From Geosiphon pyriformis (lineage: Eukaryota; Glomeromycota; Glomeromycetes; Archaeosporales; Geosiphonaceae): a stretch of DNA of 51,095 nucleotides. Under the pieces are notes generated by a model. The model ran no database searches. It was not told the origin of the DNA and was given only the letters and a program-made list of their open reading frames with translations. The stretch spans positions 1-51,095 of the forward strand of contig JAAOMT010000563.1 in the NCBI GenBank assembly GCA_016748015.1, in the 5' to 3' direction. Positions 33,431 to 43,409 of the stretch are shown in pieces; positions within the stretch are counted from its first letter, which is position 1, and each line of letters opens with the position of its first letter. A program made the translations under genes and the position numbers.

Positions 33431-33910
33431 CTAGTGAGATTTATTTTGTTCATTAAGAGCTATGTTTACTGGAACTGTGAATTGTCCAGTTGAACCAAAA
33501 CCATTGGTTTCTTTTTCACTTTTTCCCAATTGTTCTCTTTGATTGACTAATTGTAAATCTGAAATGTTGATTAAAAAATAAATAAATAGCTTGAGTAATT
33601 TTTTCGGCATGTTCAATCTGAAAAAGTTTATTGGTTTCATTTTGTAACATGATTGTAATGTCTTCTGTATATTCAGCATCTATGATTCCTCCTCTAACAT
33701 TGATTCCTTTGCTTGCCAATGATAATTGTGAAGCAATTTGGACCATTGCTTCTGGTAGAATTTTGAGAGCAATTTTAAGATTGATCTTGGTAAGGGAATT
33801 TGGTTGAAGAACCAAAGTGTCTTTTCCTGAATATTGTAGATCATATCCAGCATTAATTTCATGTGCTTTTTCAGGCTTTATTCTTTGTCCATTGTTGTTG
33901 AAGTATTTGA
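33431..33910 (-). pseudogene. dUTPase domain inside gypsy-2
   Basis: Located between protease and RT. The trimeric-dUTPase motifs occur in order: motif 1 NAGYDL (about 33845), motif 2 around SLASKGINV (about 33695-33725; the usual SGLA is degenerate), motif 3 GGIIDAEYTEDI (33662-33697), motif 4 EHAEKITQAI (about 33590-33620) and, after a one-base shift in a T/A run near 33575, motif 5 NGFGSTG (about 33485-33508). Motif 5 is in frame with RT, so the intact ancestor had one polyprotein. dUTPases hydrolyse dUTP and limit uracil in cDNA. dUTPase-bearing Metaviridae have been reported from a basidiomycete; the position between protease and RT is what is seen here. Confidence 0.9.
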
Positions 33911-34019
33911 GCTGTAAAGCAGGCTGACTTTCAATAAGATAAACAAATGTTATTTTAATTTCTTCCATTGTGTTAGGTTTACCAAATTCAATTTCATATT
34001 CATCACTTTCGCTGGGTAA

Positions 34020-34680
34020 TGGAATGCTAAGAGCATAGCATTTAGGACACCATTGTTCATCACAAGGCATTATGCATTCCTCACATAATTTAATGTTTAT
34101 TTGCTCTAACCATTAAGCTTGAGCTTCTTTGGTCAGGTAGGTGTGACTTGTGATTTGATGGTATACTTCTATTTCATCTTCATAATTGAATTCAGCTAAT
34201 TCCAAGGTATATTTGATATATTCAGCTTCTTTCATTTGAAAAACATCTTCTTTGATTCCTCTGTTAATTAAAACCATAGCAAGTTTGTAGATTATTTCGG
34301 CATTATGGGAGTAATGATGGAGTTTGTTGAAGGCGCTACTGTATGCAGCATTGAAAAGTGTTCCATGTTTTACCTTTTCTGCAATAAAAAGAGCATATTG
34401 GCAAGTTTGATTGCAGACTCCTCTTCTAAATGCAACATCAATCCAGTCACATTTATCGGGAAGCTGTTTTTCACAAGTAAGACAGAGTGTTCTATTCCAT
34501 TTTCTGCTTCTTTTGATTAAGTGGCCCCATTATTCTTGATGACAGGCCTTGCAGTAGTAGCAGGTATGACTTTTATATTCTTCCTCAGATAAAATACAAG
34601 CTTCTATTGATGATAGTTTCTTGTGGCAGTCCTTACATTTAAGGAGAATATAGGAGCATCATTTCCTTGGTTCAGGCTTT
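34020..34680 (-). pseudogene. Cys-rich linker between protease and dUTPase in gypsy-2
   Basis: In the same frame as protease and dUTPase, about 220 codons carry at least five CxxC-type pairs: CKDCHKK, CYYCKACHQ, CLTCEKQ with a later Cys in DKCDW, CNQTC, and CEECIMPC followed by CPKC. Between them is a helical stretch (VFQMKEAEYIKYTLELAEF). Stops at about 34705, 34653, 34531 and 34112. The spacing fits zinc-ribbon-like or treble-clef modules, not the CCHC knuckle of gag. I do not recognise the family; nucleic-acid binding is a guess. Confidence 0.65.
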
Positions 34681-34859
34681 GAATAAGAGATATTTCATCC
34701 AGGAGTTTCAGGTTCAGAGTGTGGAGTAAAATGTTCTTGTTCAGTTTCCTTGGCCCAATTGGACGTTGATTCAAGAGCCATAAATGTTTTGATTATTGGT
34801 TTTTCTTCTTTTGGTTCAAATTCAAAAGCCGGAGCTTTTTTGAAGCATTTGTTGAATAT

Positions 34860-35210
34860 ACTACAAGTGGCAGGTATTCAGGCATGTTGTTCTTGGTAAG
34901 AGATTTGTAGTTCTTGGGTTTCCCAGTCTAATTTTGCATTGGCTTTTTGAAGCCAGTCATTTCCGACAAGGGCTTGATACTGAGGAGTGTTCATTACAAG
35001 AACTTTGACTGGAATGGTGATTTCATCAAGAGTAAATGGAAAATTGTCAATTTCTCCCACTGGAGTCTTTTTCATGCCATCAGCAGTGACAATTACTGTT
35101 TGAGCTGGTTGGTCAACATTTCTCTTTAACTGTTGCATCAACTGGTAAGTAATAATACTTCTGGCAGATCCACTGTCTAGGATTAAGTGAATTGTCTTTC
35201 CTTCAACTTC
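34860..35210 (-). pseudogene. Gypsy-2 aspartic protease
   Basis: LILDSGSARSII (about 35155-35195) is the catalytic D-S/T-G loop of a retropepsin, and ALVGNDWLQKANAKLDW (about 34930-34980) matches the late conserved block of gypsy proteases. In frame with gag upstream and the linker downstream. A TGA near 34880 ends the open stretch. Confidence 0.87.
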
Positions 35211-35769
35211 AGCTTCAGTATATATAGCTGTAATTGCTTTCTGTTCATTTGCAGTAGCATTACTAAGTAGAAATGGTGATTTATTGGCTTCAAACTCGAA
35301 AGAAAAGATATCAGAGAAATTGGTATTTTTAGCAATTCTGGCTGGTAGAATTGTGGTAAAAATATAGGAAGGGTTTTGTTGTTGTGCTACAGCTCTACCT
35401 TCCGAAAGTGCAGTATAGTGAAAATCCTGTTCTTCAGGTATTGTAAGATAGCTAGGTTGAGTATGATAATGAGTGGGTCTTGGCTGAACTGGATTTCAGA
35501 GAACTAATTGGTTATTTGGGTTGATTCTGTTGTTGTTTGTTGCAAATTGGTTTTGTGGTGCAAATTGGTTTTGTTGAACCAATCTTCAAGCAGGTACTTG
35601 GTAATATTGAATGGGTTGTTGATACTGTTGTTGCATTGGCTGTGGAGCAGGTTGATAGTAGTCAGTTTAATATTGCAGTCTTGGTGGATAGTAAGCTGGT
35701 AGTAGTGGTGGTTGGTAATAAGATTGTTGTGGCGAAGGGTAATGTTGATTACTTCTGTTTTGTTGGTCT

Positions 35770-37279
35770 CATTGTAGTTTTCTGCAATCTCTTTTCCAGT
35801 GGCCAGGGATTCCACAGTAATGGCAATTTTGGATTTGGTTGTTGGATGGTAGTCCGAAATTGTTTTAATTGTATCATTGTGAAGATTGATATCTTTGTGG
35901 TTGTTGTGATTGCTGTGGCTGCTGTTGTTGCTATTGGTTGGTAAAGTAGTTTTCAACTTTCTTGGTTAATTGGTCAATCTTTTCTTCAGCTGCTAAGCTG
36001 GTTTCTCCAATAGCCAGGTTAACAAGTTTGGTATGGTTGGCTTTTTCTATAGCCATTTCATAATTTTTCGTCTGTTGAATAGCAGTGGCTAAATTTTCTG
36101 GTGCATGTAGATGAACTTTTTTAATAAGTTTGTCTTTTAGTCCAGCAATGAATTGGTCCAAGATTTGTGTATTGGAGTAGTATTCATTGGTTTCCAATTG
36201 GCGAATTCTTCTAAGCAGTTTGTTGAATTTCCCAAGATAGGTCATAACTGATTTACTTGGTTCTTGCTTGATATTTCGGAACTGATTTCGAAGGGTAATA
36301 GAAGTGTTATTGTCAGTGAACTGTTCTAGAAAAGCAGTTTTGAATGCTTCTTAGTGTTCTGGTGGGGCTTCTAAGTTTTCAAACTATTCACCAGCTGTTC
36401 TTTGTAAGAAATATGGAATTGCTTTTAACATTCTGGCAGTATTCCAATCATTTGCATCTTCTGCTTTTAAGACTTTGTCAAGCCATTCTTGAGAACTGGT
36501 TTTACTGTCTTCTCTTGTGAACTCAGGGATTTTTGCAATGTATGTGGAGACTATTTCTTCTTTATTTTCTGAGTTTTCTGTTTCTTGTTCTGATTCAGTC
36601 TCTTCATTTCGATTTTCTGCTAAGTAGTCAATAAGGTTTGTGCTGGTTAATATTGGTTCTTGTTGTTGAATAGGGCTTTTGGGTGACTGAAAATCTTCTA
36701 TTCTTAAAAACCGAATAAGTGGTAAGCTTGGTGTTTGCAGTTGAGCAAGTGAAGCTGGAAATAGTGTAATTGAAAGGGGTAATTTAAAACTGGTTCCTGG
36801 TTCTAAAGTTTGTAAATGTTTGGCAGTGGTTTTGGGTGTATTGGGAGTAGTTTTGAGTTTTTGTTTCCTTTTTTTTTTTTTCTTTCTTTTGTTTCCGATT
36901 CAAAACCAAGAGAAAATTTCTGTTCTACTGGGTAATTCTTTTCACAATACTGAATAATATTAAAGTTGAGTTCTTGGAAATATGTTTCAAGTGTTTGACT
37001 GTTAAAATCCTGAGTGTTTAGATGAGAGTGATGTACTAAGCTTTCATATAAGTTGTGTCTAACTTCTGAAATATTGTAGTCTCCAAAAAGATAATTGTTG
37101 ATGCAATTTTCAATGTACTGGTAAAGTGTTTTCTTGAATGTTTCAATTCCATCTGGGATGTTAAATCTCTGCTTACAGTGGATATAGATTGACTGATAAT
37201 ACTCTAGAGTTCTTAAATCTGTTTGAGTCGCCACTTTTGAAGTTGTTGTCACTGTGTTATTTTCGTGAGAAAGCACCAA
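35770..37279 (-). pseudogene. Gypsy-2 gag with CCHC knuckle
   Basis: A 158-codon N-terminal frame (37279-36803) runs from the primer site, with no early ATG and an unusual Lys run (A-run near 36863-36876) where the frame changes. The retrotransposon-gag core follows (about 36180-36440: YFLQRTAGE-stop-FENLEAPPEH-stop, then FKTAFLEQFT and VMTYLGKFNKLLRRI). Next is a Gln-rich stretch with several TAA/TAG at Gln positions, and then the knuckle CHYCGIPGHWKRDC (about 35783-35825, CX2CX4HX4C). Gag would package the element RNA. Confidence 0.85.
37264..37278 (-). promoter_or_regulatory. Candidate primer-binding site
   Basis: Minus-strand TGGTGCTTTCTCACG begins two bases after the 5' LTR end, the usual place for a tRNA primer site, and starts with the expected TGG. 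I cannot name the matching tRNA. Confidence 0.6.
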
Positions 37280-37280
37280 A

Positions 37281-38261
37281 TATTACCAGAAATTTTTGGT
37301 CTCTTCTTAGCTCTTGTATGTTTGTTGTAATGCTGTTAATTCATGACTATGGGAAGTGTTTGAACCTCCGATAACTGAATTTTATCTTCAAATTATCTCC
37401 TATAATTTGAACTGCTGGGCTTATAAGTAGAATGGCCAATTTTGTGCCAGTTATTTGTGTAGTTACATTGTAGTAAATGTCAACTCTTTCCCAGGAATTG
37501 CTCATCTGGAAGCTCACTAAAAAATGTGTAGTTACTTTGCTGTGAAAGTCAACTCTTCTACAGGAATCTCATCTGTAGGCTACCCTAATAATTGTAATAA
37601 GAAAAAAAAAGAAAAATAAAGAAATATAAAAGAAATAGAATTCTGTTAAGGAAAATGTTTTTCTATCCAGGCCTGGAGTCACTAACAGTTTATTGAAATT
37701 GGTAGCTAGTCAATTTTAAACTGTTGGTAGGAATTGGTTAATTTCAAGGGAAATAATTGAGAATTTGATTTTTCAAATTTATTTGATATTTATTTTGTTT
37801 TCATGTGTATAGATATGATTCTAATTACTAAATCTAAAAATAAGATACATTTTCTTGAAGAGAAAAGCTTTTCTTTTATACAACTTGTCGTAACACTATT
37901 CTATGAACTTGAACTTTGCTATTTTCTACAATTTTACTGAACTAAAAATACATTTCGGTGAACTACAAGTTATTTCTGCAAACTATTAGATATTTCAGTG
38001 AACTATCAATTATTTCAGCAAATTTCTACAAATTTCAGTGAACTTTTTGAATGTTCCATAGTTTGGGGTATTGCATAATTGATTATCACAATTAGGTTAT
38101 ATTTATGTTATGTGCAAATTGGGTTATTAATTAAATAATAATTTCAAACATTTTGCTAATGTAATAAGTGATAATTTGAAACGATAATATATGCTAATTA
38201 ATGACAGAAATTATAAAGATAATTTCATGCTAAATAATATCTCTAATTTCATCTGGTAACA
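37281..38261 (-). repeat. Gypsy-2 5' LTR
   Basis: 981 bp. The inner end reads GTAATA instead of GTAACA, a transition in the terminal repeat. The ~20-bp array lies at about 37915-38060. Its first 32 bp in element orientation give the interrupted LINE-B ORF1 a ten-codon tail and stop. Confidence 0.93.
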
Positions 38262-38733
38262 CTGGGAGCACCAACTCTGTACTATTATCACTTAAGGTAT
38301 CTAAAGAAAGTTCTTTTGGCAGTTTCTCTAAGATGTAAGTTCTGGTATGCATCATCCTTAGAGTAGCGTTGTCCACTATGTTATCCATCTCAGAAGCATT
38401 GGAGTCTATGTAGCTCATTTCTTTGGTAACCATGTTCTTCATATTTTCTATGTCTGATACTTCACTTACACTGTTTTCTTCACTGTCCATTTTACTGCTC
38501 CAAGATTTAACACATTCACCACTATTGGTTTGCAGCATGTCAGTAGACAGAAGTCCAGTTGACAAGTCAACCACTGTACCAAAAGCCTCAGGTTTTTTCA
38601 TTTTCTTGAATAAGAGACTGCAAGAGTACATACTTTTAACATGCGCTTTCTTTTTAATACTAATACTAGACTGGAAACCCAACCCAGCTGAAACTAAACC
38701 AGGACCACCAGCAGACAAGCTCACTAGATCCAT
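38262..38733 (-). pseudogene. LINE-B ORF1, N-terminal part
   Basis: Starts at ATG 38733-38731 (MDLVSLSAGGPGLVSAG) and stays open until gypsy-2 at 38261, then reads on into the LTR to TAG at 38230. It is Ser/Asp/Glu-rich with a short basic patch (SIKKKAHVKS), as in the N-terminus of LINE-C ORF1. No stop in 157 codons of ORF1 sequence. The C-terminal part lies at 26926-28413 on the other side of gypsy-2. Confidence 0.85.
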
Positions 38734-38892
38734 CCTGGAGAAGAGAGGCAATATGAATAAAATGATTCAGATAAACAAAAGGGAAAAAAGAAGAAAATAT
38801 AAGCAAAGTGATGTCTCTGAAGAAATATTATTGCTCTTGTTATAGTCAAGAGATCGACAAGAAAAAGAGTATTTTTTTTAAAATTATTGGTC
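38734..38892 (-). other. LINE-B 5' leader
   Basis: About 159 bp between the flanking ATATTAATT and the ORF1 ATG. Purine-rich plus strand, no ORF. It presumably carries the internal promoter, but no motif is recognised. Confidence 0.5.
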
Positions 38893-40740
38893 ATATTAAT
38901 TATTTATATATATTAAATTAATTAATTTAGTTTAATCTTACTTAATATGTTATTTTTTAGAAATTAATAAATTAAATAATTGAATTTAAATAATTGAATT
39001 TAGAATATTAATTTGTATATTAATAATATTAATTGTAATTATAATTAATATAATCAAAAACAGATTAATTAATTATATTTTTGGTAAATATTTTTAAATA
39101 ATAATCGCAAATTTGAAATATTTAGTTTAATTAAGAATATATAAAAATTTTAAAACATAAAGTTTATTATTATTAAATTACATATATTAATTATCAATTT
39201 TTATTAATATTTTTTAATTTATCAAGATTTTTTTGCATTTAATTTAGATTTTTAATTAGAATATATTATAGTTTAATTATGATTAATTTTTTACTTTTTT
39301 GTTTTTAGTTAATATTTATTAAATTAATTTTAATAATATAGTTTTTTTTATATAATTTTATTATTAATTTTTATAATATATATTGAAATTTTTTGCATAA
39401 AAATATCATATTTTTAATACTATAATACTATTAAACAAACCAATTTTATGTAAATAAATTTAAAAATAATTGGTTTAAAACAAAAACTTTAAAATTTTTT
39501 AAATACAATTATAAATTTGTTAATTATATTAAATTTGTAAATATGTTTTAAATTAAAAATGTTTTTGGTTTATTATAAATTATTTATAATATATATAAGT
39601 TTTTTAATATAAATTATTAAATTGTTTAATTTTTTTAAGTATTTTAATAAATTATATATATGTTTTAAATTAAAAACAAACTAATAAAATAAATAATTTA
39701 TTAAAAAAAATAATAAACCAAAAAATAAAAAATATAAATACAATATAATTAATTTTAAAAAAAATTAATTATTAAATTTATAAAGTTATTTTAAAAACCA
39801 AATATTAGCAAAATTATTATTATTTAATAAAATTACGAATTTTATGCTTTTTTTTTAATAATAATAATAATAATAATAATTTTATTAAATAATATTTATA
39901 ATATATTTTATACTTATTTTATGTATAAAATAAACATAATTATATGAATTAATTTTTTAATATATAAAAAATATAAAAAATAATAATATTTTATAAAAAA
40001 TTAAAAAATAATAAAAAATAATATATTATTATTTGTTTTAAATAAATATTAGCTTAATATTTTATTTTAAGAAAAAATAATTAAATTTTACTTAAAATAT
40101 AAAAAGTAAAATCAATTAGTAAAAAACCAATTCTATTATAATAAAGCCAAAAAAAAAATTTTTAATTAATTATCAAAAAAATAGAATTTTTAAATACTAA
40201 TTTAAAAAAAAATAAAGAAAATTATTAAAAAATTATAAAAAATTAAACATAAATTAGAAATAATTTACCAATAATATTTTTAAATAAAATTGTTTTTATA
40301 TAACTTTATTTATTTGATTAATATTATAATAAAACAATTTTTTTGTAATATTATAAAAAATAATATATATATAAAGTTTTGTTTTTAATAAAAAAAATAC
40401 ATGTAATAATATTATTTATAATAAAAAATTGACTTAATAAAAACAAATACTTTTTTTAACTTACTAACAGGCTGTATATATAGCTAAATTACATTAAATT
40501 TACACATTATATTAATATTATTTTAAGTATATTAATTATTTATATATATTAAATTAATTAATTTAGTTTAAACTTAACATGTTATTTTTTAAAAGTTAAT
40601 ATTTTAGATAATCAAATTTATATAATTATATATATAATATTAATTGTAATTATAATTAATATAATTAAAATAAATTAATTAATTACATTTCTTAATAATT
40701 ATTTTTGAATTTAACATGCTTGATTGTATTAATAAGCTAT
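38893..40740. repeat. AT-rich desert with repeats of the Tigger-flank family
   Basis: No gene seen. 38893-39110 and about 40528-40720 are direct repeats of each other (both start ATATTAATTATTTATATATA). 40020-40300 matches the right arm of the inverted repeat at 5700-6010, and 40395-40530 matches 20930-21132. A (TAA)n run sits near 39858-39880. G and C that remain are often in AAACC/GGTTT words. Confidence 0.65.
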
Positions 40741-40797
40741 CAGGTTGTTTGTTCGCTGGCAAGTGTCTTTTGGGCCACTTCCCAAGTAATTTCGTAT

Positions 40798-40838
40798 AAT
40801 TGGGCGCGATTGTGCGCGTCGTCGCGTTGTGTCACGTT
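40798..40838. other. CpG-rich patch upstream of the MFS gene
   Basis: GGGCGCGATTGTGCGCGTCG and what follows holds about eight CpG in 40 bp, in a window where transposons are CpG-poor. It probably marks an unmethylated host promoter region. Confidence 0.55.
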
Positions 40839-40951
40839 TTCTTGATCATTGTTCGTAGATCTACTATTAAATATTCTACTTAATGATTGGCTAATCTATG
40901 ATGATGATATTTATATGCTAAAAGTCTGAAACAGAATTTAATTTTGCTGGA

Positions 40952-40967
40952 TGGCTGGTCACATGTA
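40952..40967 (+). repeat. LINE-tail core motif in the MFS upstream region
   Basis: TGGCTGGTCACATGTA equals the consensus of the core of the six LINE-type tails here, although no single tail has it exactly; AGAAGCGCAT follows where tails have GAAAxTGCAT. It lies about 100 bp before the MFS ATG. Confidence 0.55.
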
Positions 40968-40995
40968 AGAAGCGCATTTTGGCGTTATACTTCTC

Positions 40996-41003
40996 TATAA
41001 ATA
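40996..41003 (+). promoter_or_regulatory. TATA box candidate of the MFS gene
   Basis: TATAAATA, 67 bp before the ATG at 41070. In AT-rich DNA a chance match is possible. Confidence 0.45.
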
Positions 41004-41069
41004 TGAATTTATACATTCCCAAATGGAAGATAATTCATAATAATAATTGGATTAATTACAGAAAAAGAA

Positions 41070-43110
41070 ATGCCAATACCCCCCTTTCTTCGGCACTGGG
41101 ACAATTTCTATCTTCCCAAACGGTTCATAGTCATTGGCCTATGCGCCGCCGGGTTGCTCATCAGTTATGCAGGTAGAGAAAGATTCGCTTTTCTGTCATA
41201 AATCCACCTTATCCCAATTATTTTATTCCTTTCAGAGTTTATACCCTCCAACTTTAAAGCTTTTTGTATTTCCTTGAAGACCGTACAAATTTAGCTGTTG
41301 GCATAGTGTATATGGCTAAAGAGTTTGACTGGGACTCAACCACGCAAGGCATGGTATTATCCGCTTTTTTTCTTGGGTATTTCACAACGCAGGTAATTGG
41401 AGGTGTCCTCTCAGATAAATATGGCGGAAAAATGGTGTTGGGGACAGGTACATTTGTTCAAATAAATTGATTTTTTTCAATTCTTTACTGAGTTAATGTT
41501 TTCTCTATGCAGCTGCCGCATGTTGGAGTACATTTACCTTTCTCACGCCGTTTGCTGCCAGACAAAGTTTATCAATTTTGTTAATTTGTCGCGTTCTATT
41601 AGGCGTTGGCGAAGGTGTCGCTTTTCCCAGTGTTCACTCGCTGATAGCTTCATGGGCACCATTGGAAGAGCGTTCTCGTATGGTTACAATTGCGTCTTCG
41701 TCTAGTTATCTTGGCTCAGTAGTCGCATTACCGATTTCTACTTGGCTAGGATCTGGTCCTGGTGGTTGGGAAAGTATTTTTTATGTATTCGGTGGAATAG
41801 GCTTTATTTGGTGTCTCGTTTGGGTGATTTTTTCCGAGAGTAATCCTGAAGAATATAAAGGAATTAGAAAAGATGAATTGGATTGGATTACTATGGGGCT
41901 CGATTGGAAATTATCAAAAGATCCCGATAGTTGCGGATATCAGCCGTTGGAGAGTGATAGTTTTGATCAAAGTATAGTTAAAGCTACCAGCAGTAGTACT
42001 CCTTTGCTGGAAGAACATCGAAATGTTTCGGATGAAAGTTCATCAACAAAGCATAAAAGTGTACGCTTGGAAATCCCATGGTCAATTTTATTTCGACGTC
42101 GTGAAGTGTGGGCCATCCTAATAGCCCAGTTTTGTAACTCCTGGGGTTTTTTTATTCTCCTTACCTGGTTACCTACTTTCTTTAAAGAACACTTTGATGC
42201 TGATGTAAAGAAATTAGGATATTTCGCTGGTAAATACTGTTCGATTCTAGTGTGTTAAACATCTTGTGGACTTGTTGACAGACTTTTACAAATTTTGAAT
42301 AAATCTAAGATGCTAACTAATAAAAAGAACTTGCGACAAATTAGTTCTTCCATACATTGTACAAAGTTTTATAGGATTCTTATCCGGGATTGTCGGGGAT
42401 TATGCGCTTCATAGACTCGGGATTCGAGTTATAGTTATTCGGCGTCTTGCACAAATTCTCGGTAGTTATGGAACGGCCATTGGTCTATTGTTGGTATGTC
42501 TTTTTCTTTGTATTGTATTAAACAAGGAGCCAGAAAATTATGTTTTTATTGACGATTTCAGTTGAATTCGTGATCCCAGGATAATCCTATAGAAAACCAA
42601 TATTCGTCTTTATTGTATCTTGTTTGCTAGAATTGATCATAATCAAATGAACCTTTGTAAATTTGCTGATTTTAACTCGTAATTATGAATAGGCGGCATT
42701 TCAAGCGACCACTATTGGTCAAGGTGTATTTTACGTCACCTGTGGAATGGGTGCGAACGCCATTACATTAATCGGAGTTCAAATATCCCAAGTAAAGTTT
42801 GACTCTTCATTTAATATTTGAAAGGATGTTAATTTTCATCCCAACGTTTAATCTTCATCAATTGGTTAATTTAAAACACCAACTTCGAACGTGACAGCTC
42901 GATATAGCTCCTCGCTATGCAGGCGCTATTTTCGCTTTAGGAAATACAGCTGCTACCATCCCCGGATTGATCGGCGTTGCTTTCACAGGTTGGATCCTCG
43001 ATTTAACGGGCAATAATTGGGGTGTAATATGGGGCTTTGCCGCATCTTTCTATGTAGTTGGTGGAACAGTTTTCGCATATTGGGTCGGTGAGGAGGTCGT
43101 GATTGATTGA
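41070..43110 (+). CDS. MFS transporter, SLC17 (anion/phosphate/nucleotide) type, 482 aa, six exons
   Basis: Exons 41070-41172, 41280-41447, 41513-42229, 42345-42493, 42693-42791 and 42898-43110 give one 482-residue frame ending in TGA; all introns are GT-AG, 65-199 nt. TM1 (FIVIGLCAAGLLISYADRTN) carries the DRTN signature of the SLC17 group, and the TM2-3 loop has the MFS motif GGVLSDKYGGK. RVLLGVGEGVAFPSVHSLI lies in the TM4-5 region, as in SLC17A9 and plant ANTR proteins. A ~60-residue Ser-rich cytosolic loop separates the two six-helix halves. The C-terminal half includes IAPRYAGAIFALGNT. Substrate cannot be read from sequence; organic anions, nucleotides or phosphate are the family's range. 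No stops, normal codon use and CpG retained: a working host gene. Convergent with the RBR gene. Confidence 0.93.
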
Positions 43111-43409
43111 AAGGTATCGAATGATATCATAATCTAATCGGAGCAACAGTTTTCGTTATTTAAATTTAAATTTGTGGAATATCCTTGTATTTTATTCATA
43201 AATAATCAAAGTCCCCTAATTTTTAATACATATTTTCGGTTGGGAATAAATATATTCATGTCATTGTTTGGGCGCCGCAATTTGAAGCTTCTTAAATTTG
43301 TCCGTGCACCATGCTAAATACGGTCAGAAAAACGAAATTTGCTTCGACAATTCGACCAGAACCGATTTCCATCAAATTGCAGAAATAATGAGATGAAGGT
43401 TATTAGGTA
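43111..43409. other. Convergent intergenic region
   Basis: 300 bp between the MFS stop and the RBR stop, holding both 3' UTRs. AATAAA-like words (AATAAATATATTC near 43245) could serve as polyadenylation signals. No ORF. Confidence 0.5.

Larger units (their letters stand above)
28414..38261 (-). mobile_element. Gypsy-2, complete but decayed Ty3/gypsy LTR retrotransposon
   Basis: 9848 bp: 5' LTR (37281-38261), primer site, gag, protease, Cys-rich linker, dUTPase, RT, RNase H, integrase, extra ORF, polypurine tract and 3' LTR (28414-29392). CTGG on both sides (28410-28413 and 38262-38265) is a 4-bp duplication inside LINE-B ORF1, and dropping the element with one duplication leaves that frame continuous. 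More than twenty stops and several one-base shifts break gag-pol; the 3' ORF is intact. The order gag-PR-RT-RH-IN is that of Ty3/gypsy (Metaviridae). Confidence 0.95.
21133..38892 (-). mobile_element. LINE-B, full-length non-LTR retrotransposon carrying two LTR insertions
   Basis: On the minus strand: a leader (38892-38734), ORF1, ORF2 and a 3' tail. ATATTAATT flanks it at 21124-21132 and 38893-38901, a likely target-site duplication. Gypsy-2 (9848 bp) lies in ORF1 and a 979-bp solo LTR in ORF2; without them it is about 6.9 kb. The paralogous empty site near 40530 supports the ends. It is full of stops and inactive. Confidence 0.88.

Noticed and set aside
34305-34520. Plus-strand 71-aa ORF within gypsy-2
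   Set aside because: Shadow of the Cys-rich linker on the opposite strand.
35504-35956. Asn/His/Thr-rich 150-aa ORF on the minus strand
   Set aside because: It is the out-of-frame shadow of the Gln-rich gag region; the knuckle CHYCGIPGHWKRDC is in the other frame.
38230-38751. Independent 173-aa gene
   Set aside because: It is the N-terminal part of LINE-B ORF1 plus ten codons from the gypsy-2 LTR.
41496-41705. Second ORF overlapping MFS exon 3
   Set aside because: It begins before the intron 2 acceptor and lies out of frame; the spliced model explains the region fully.
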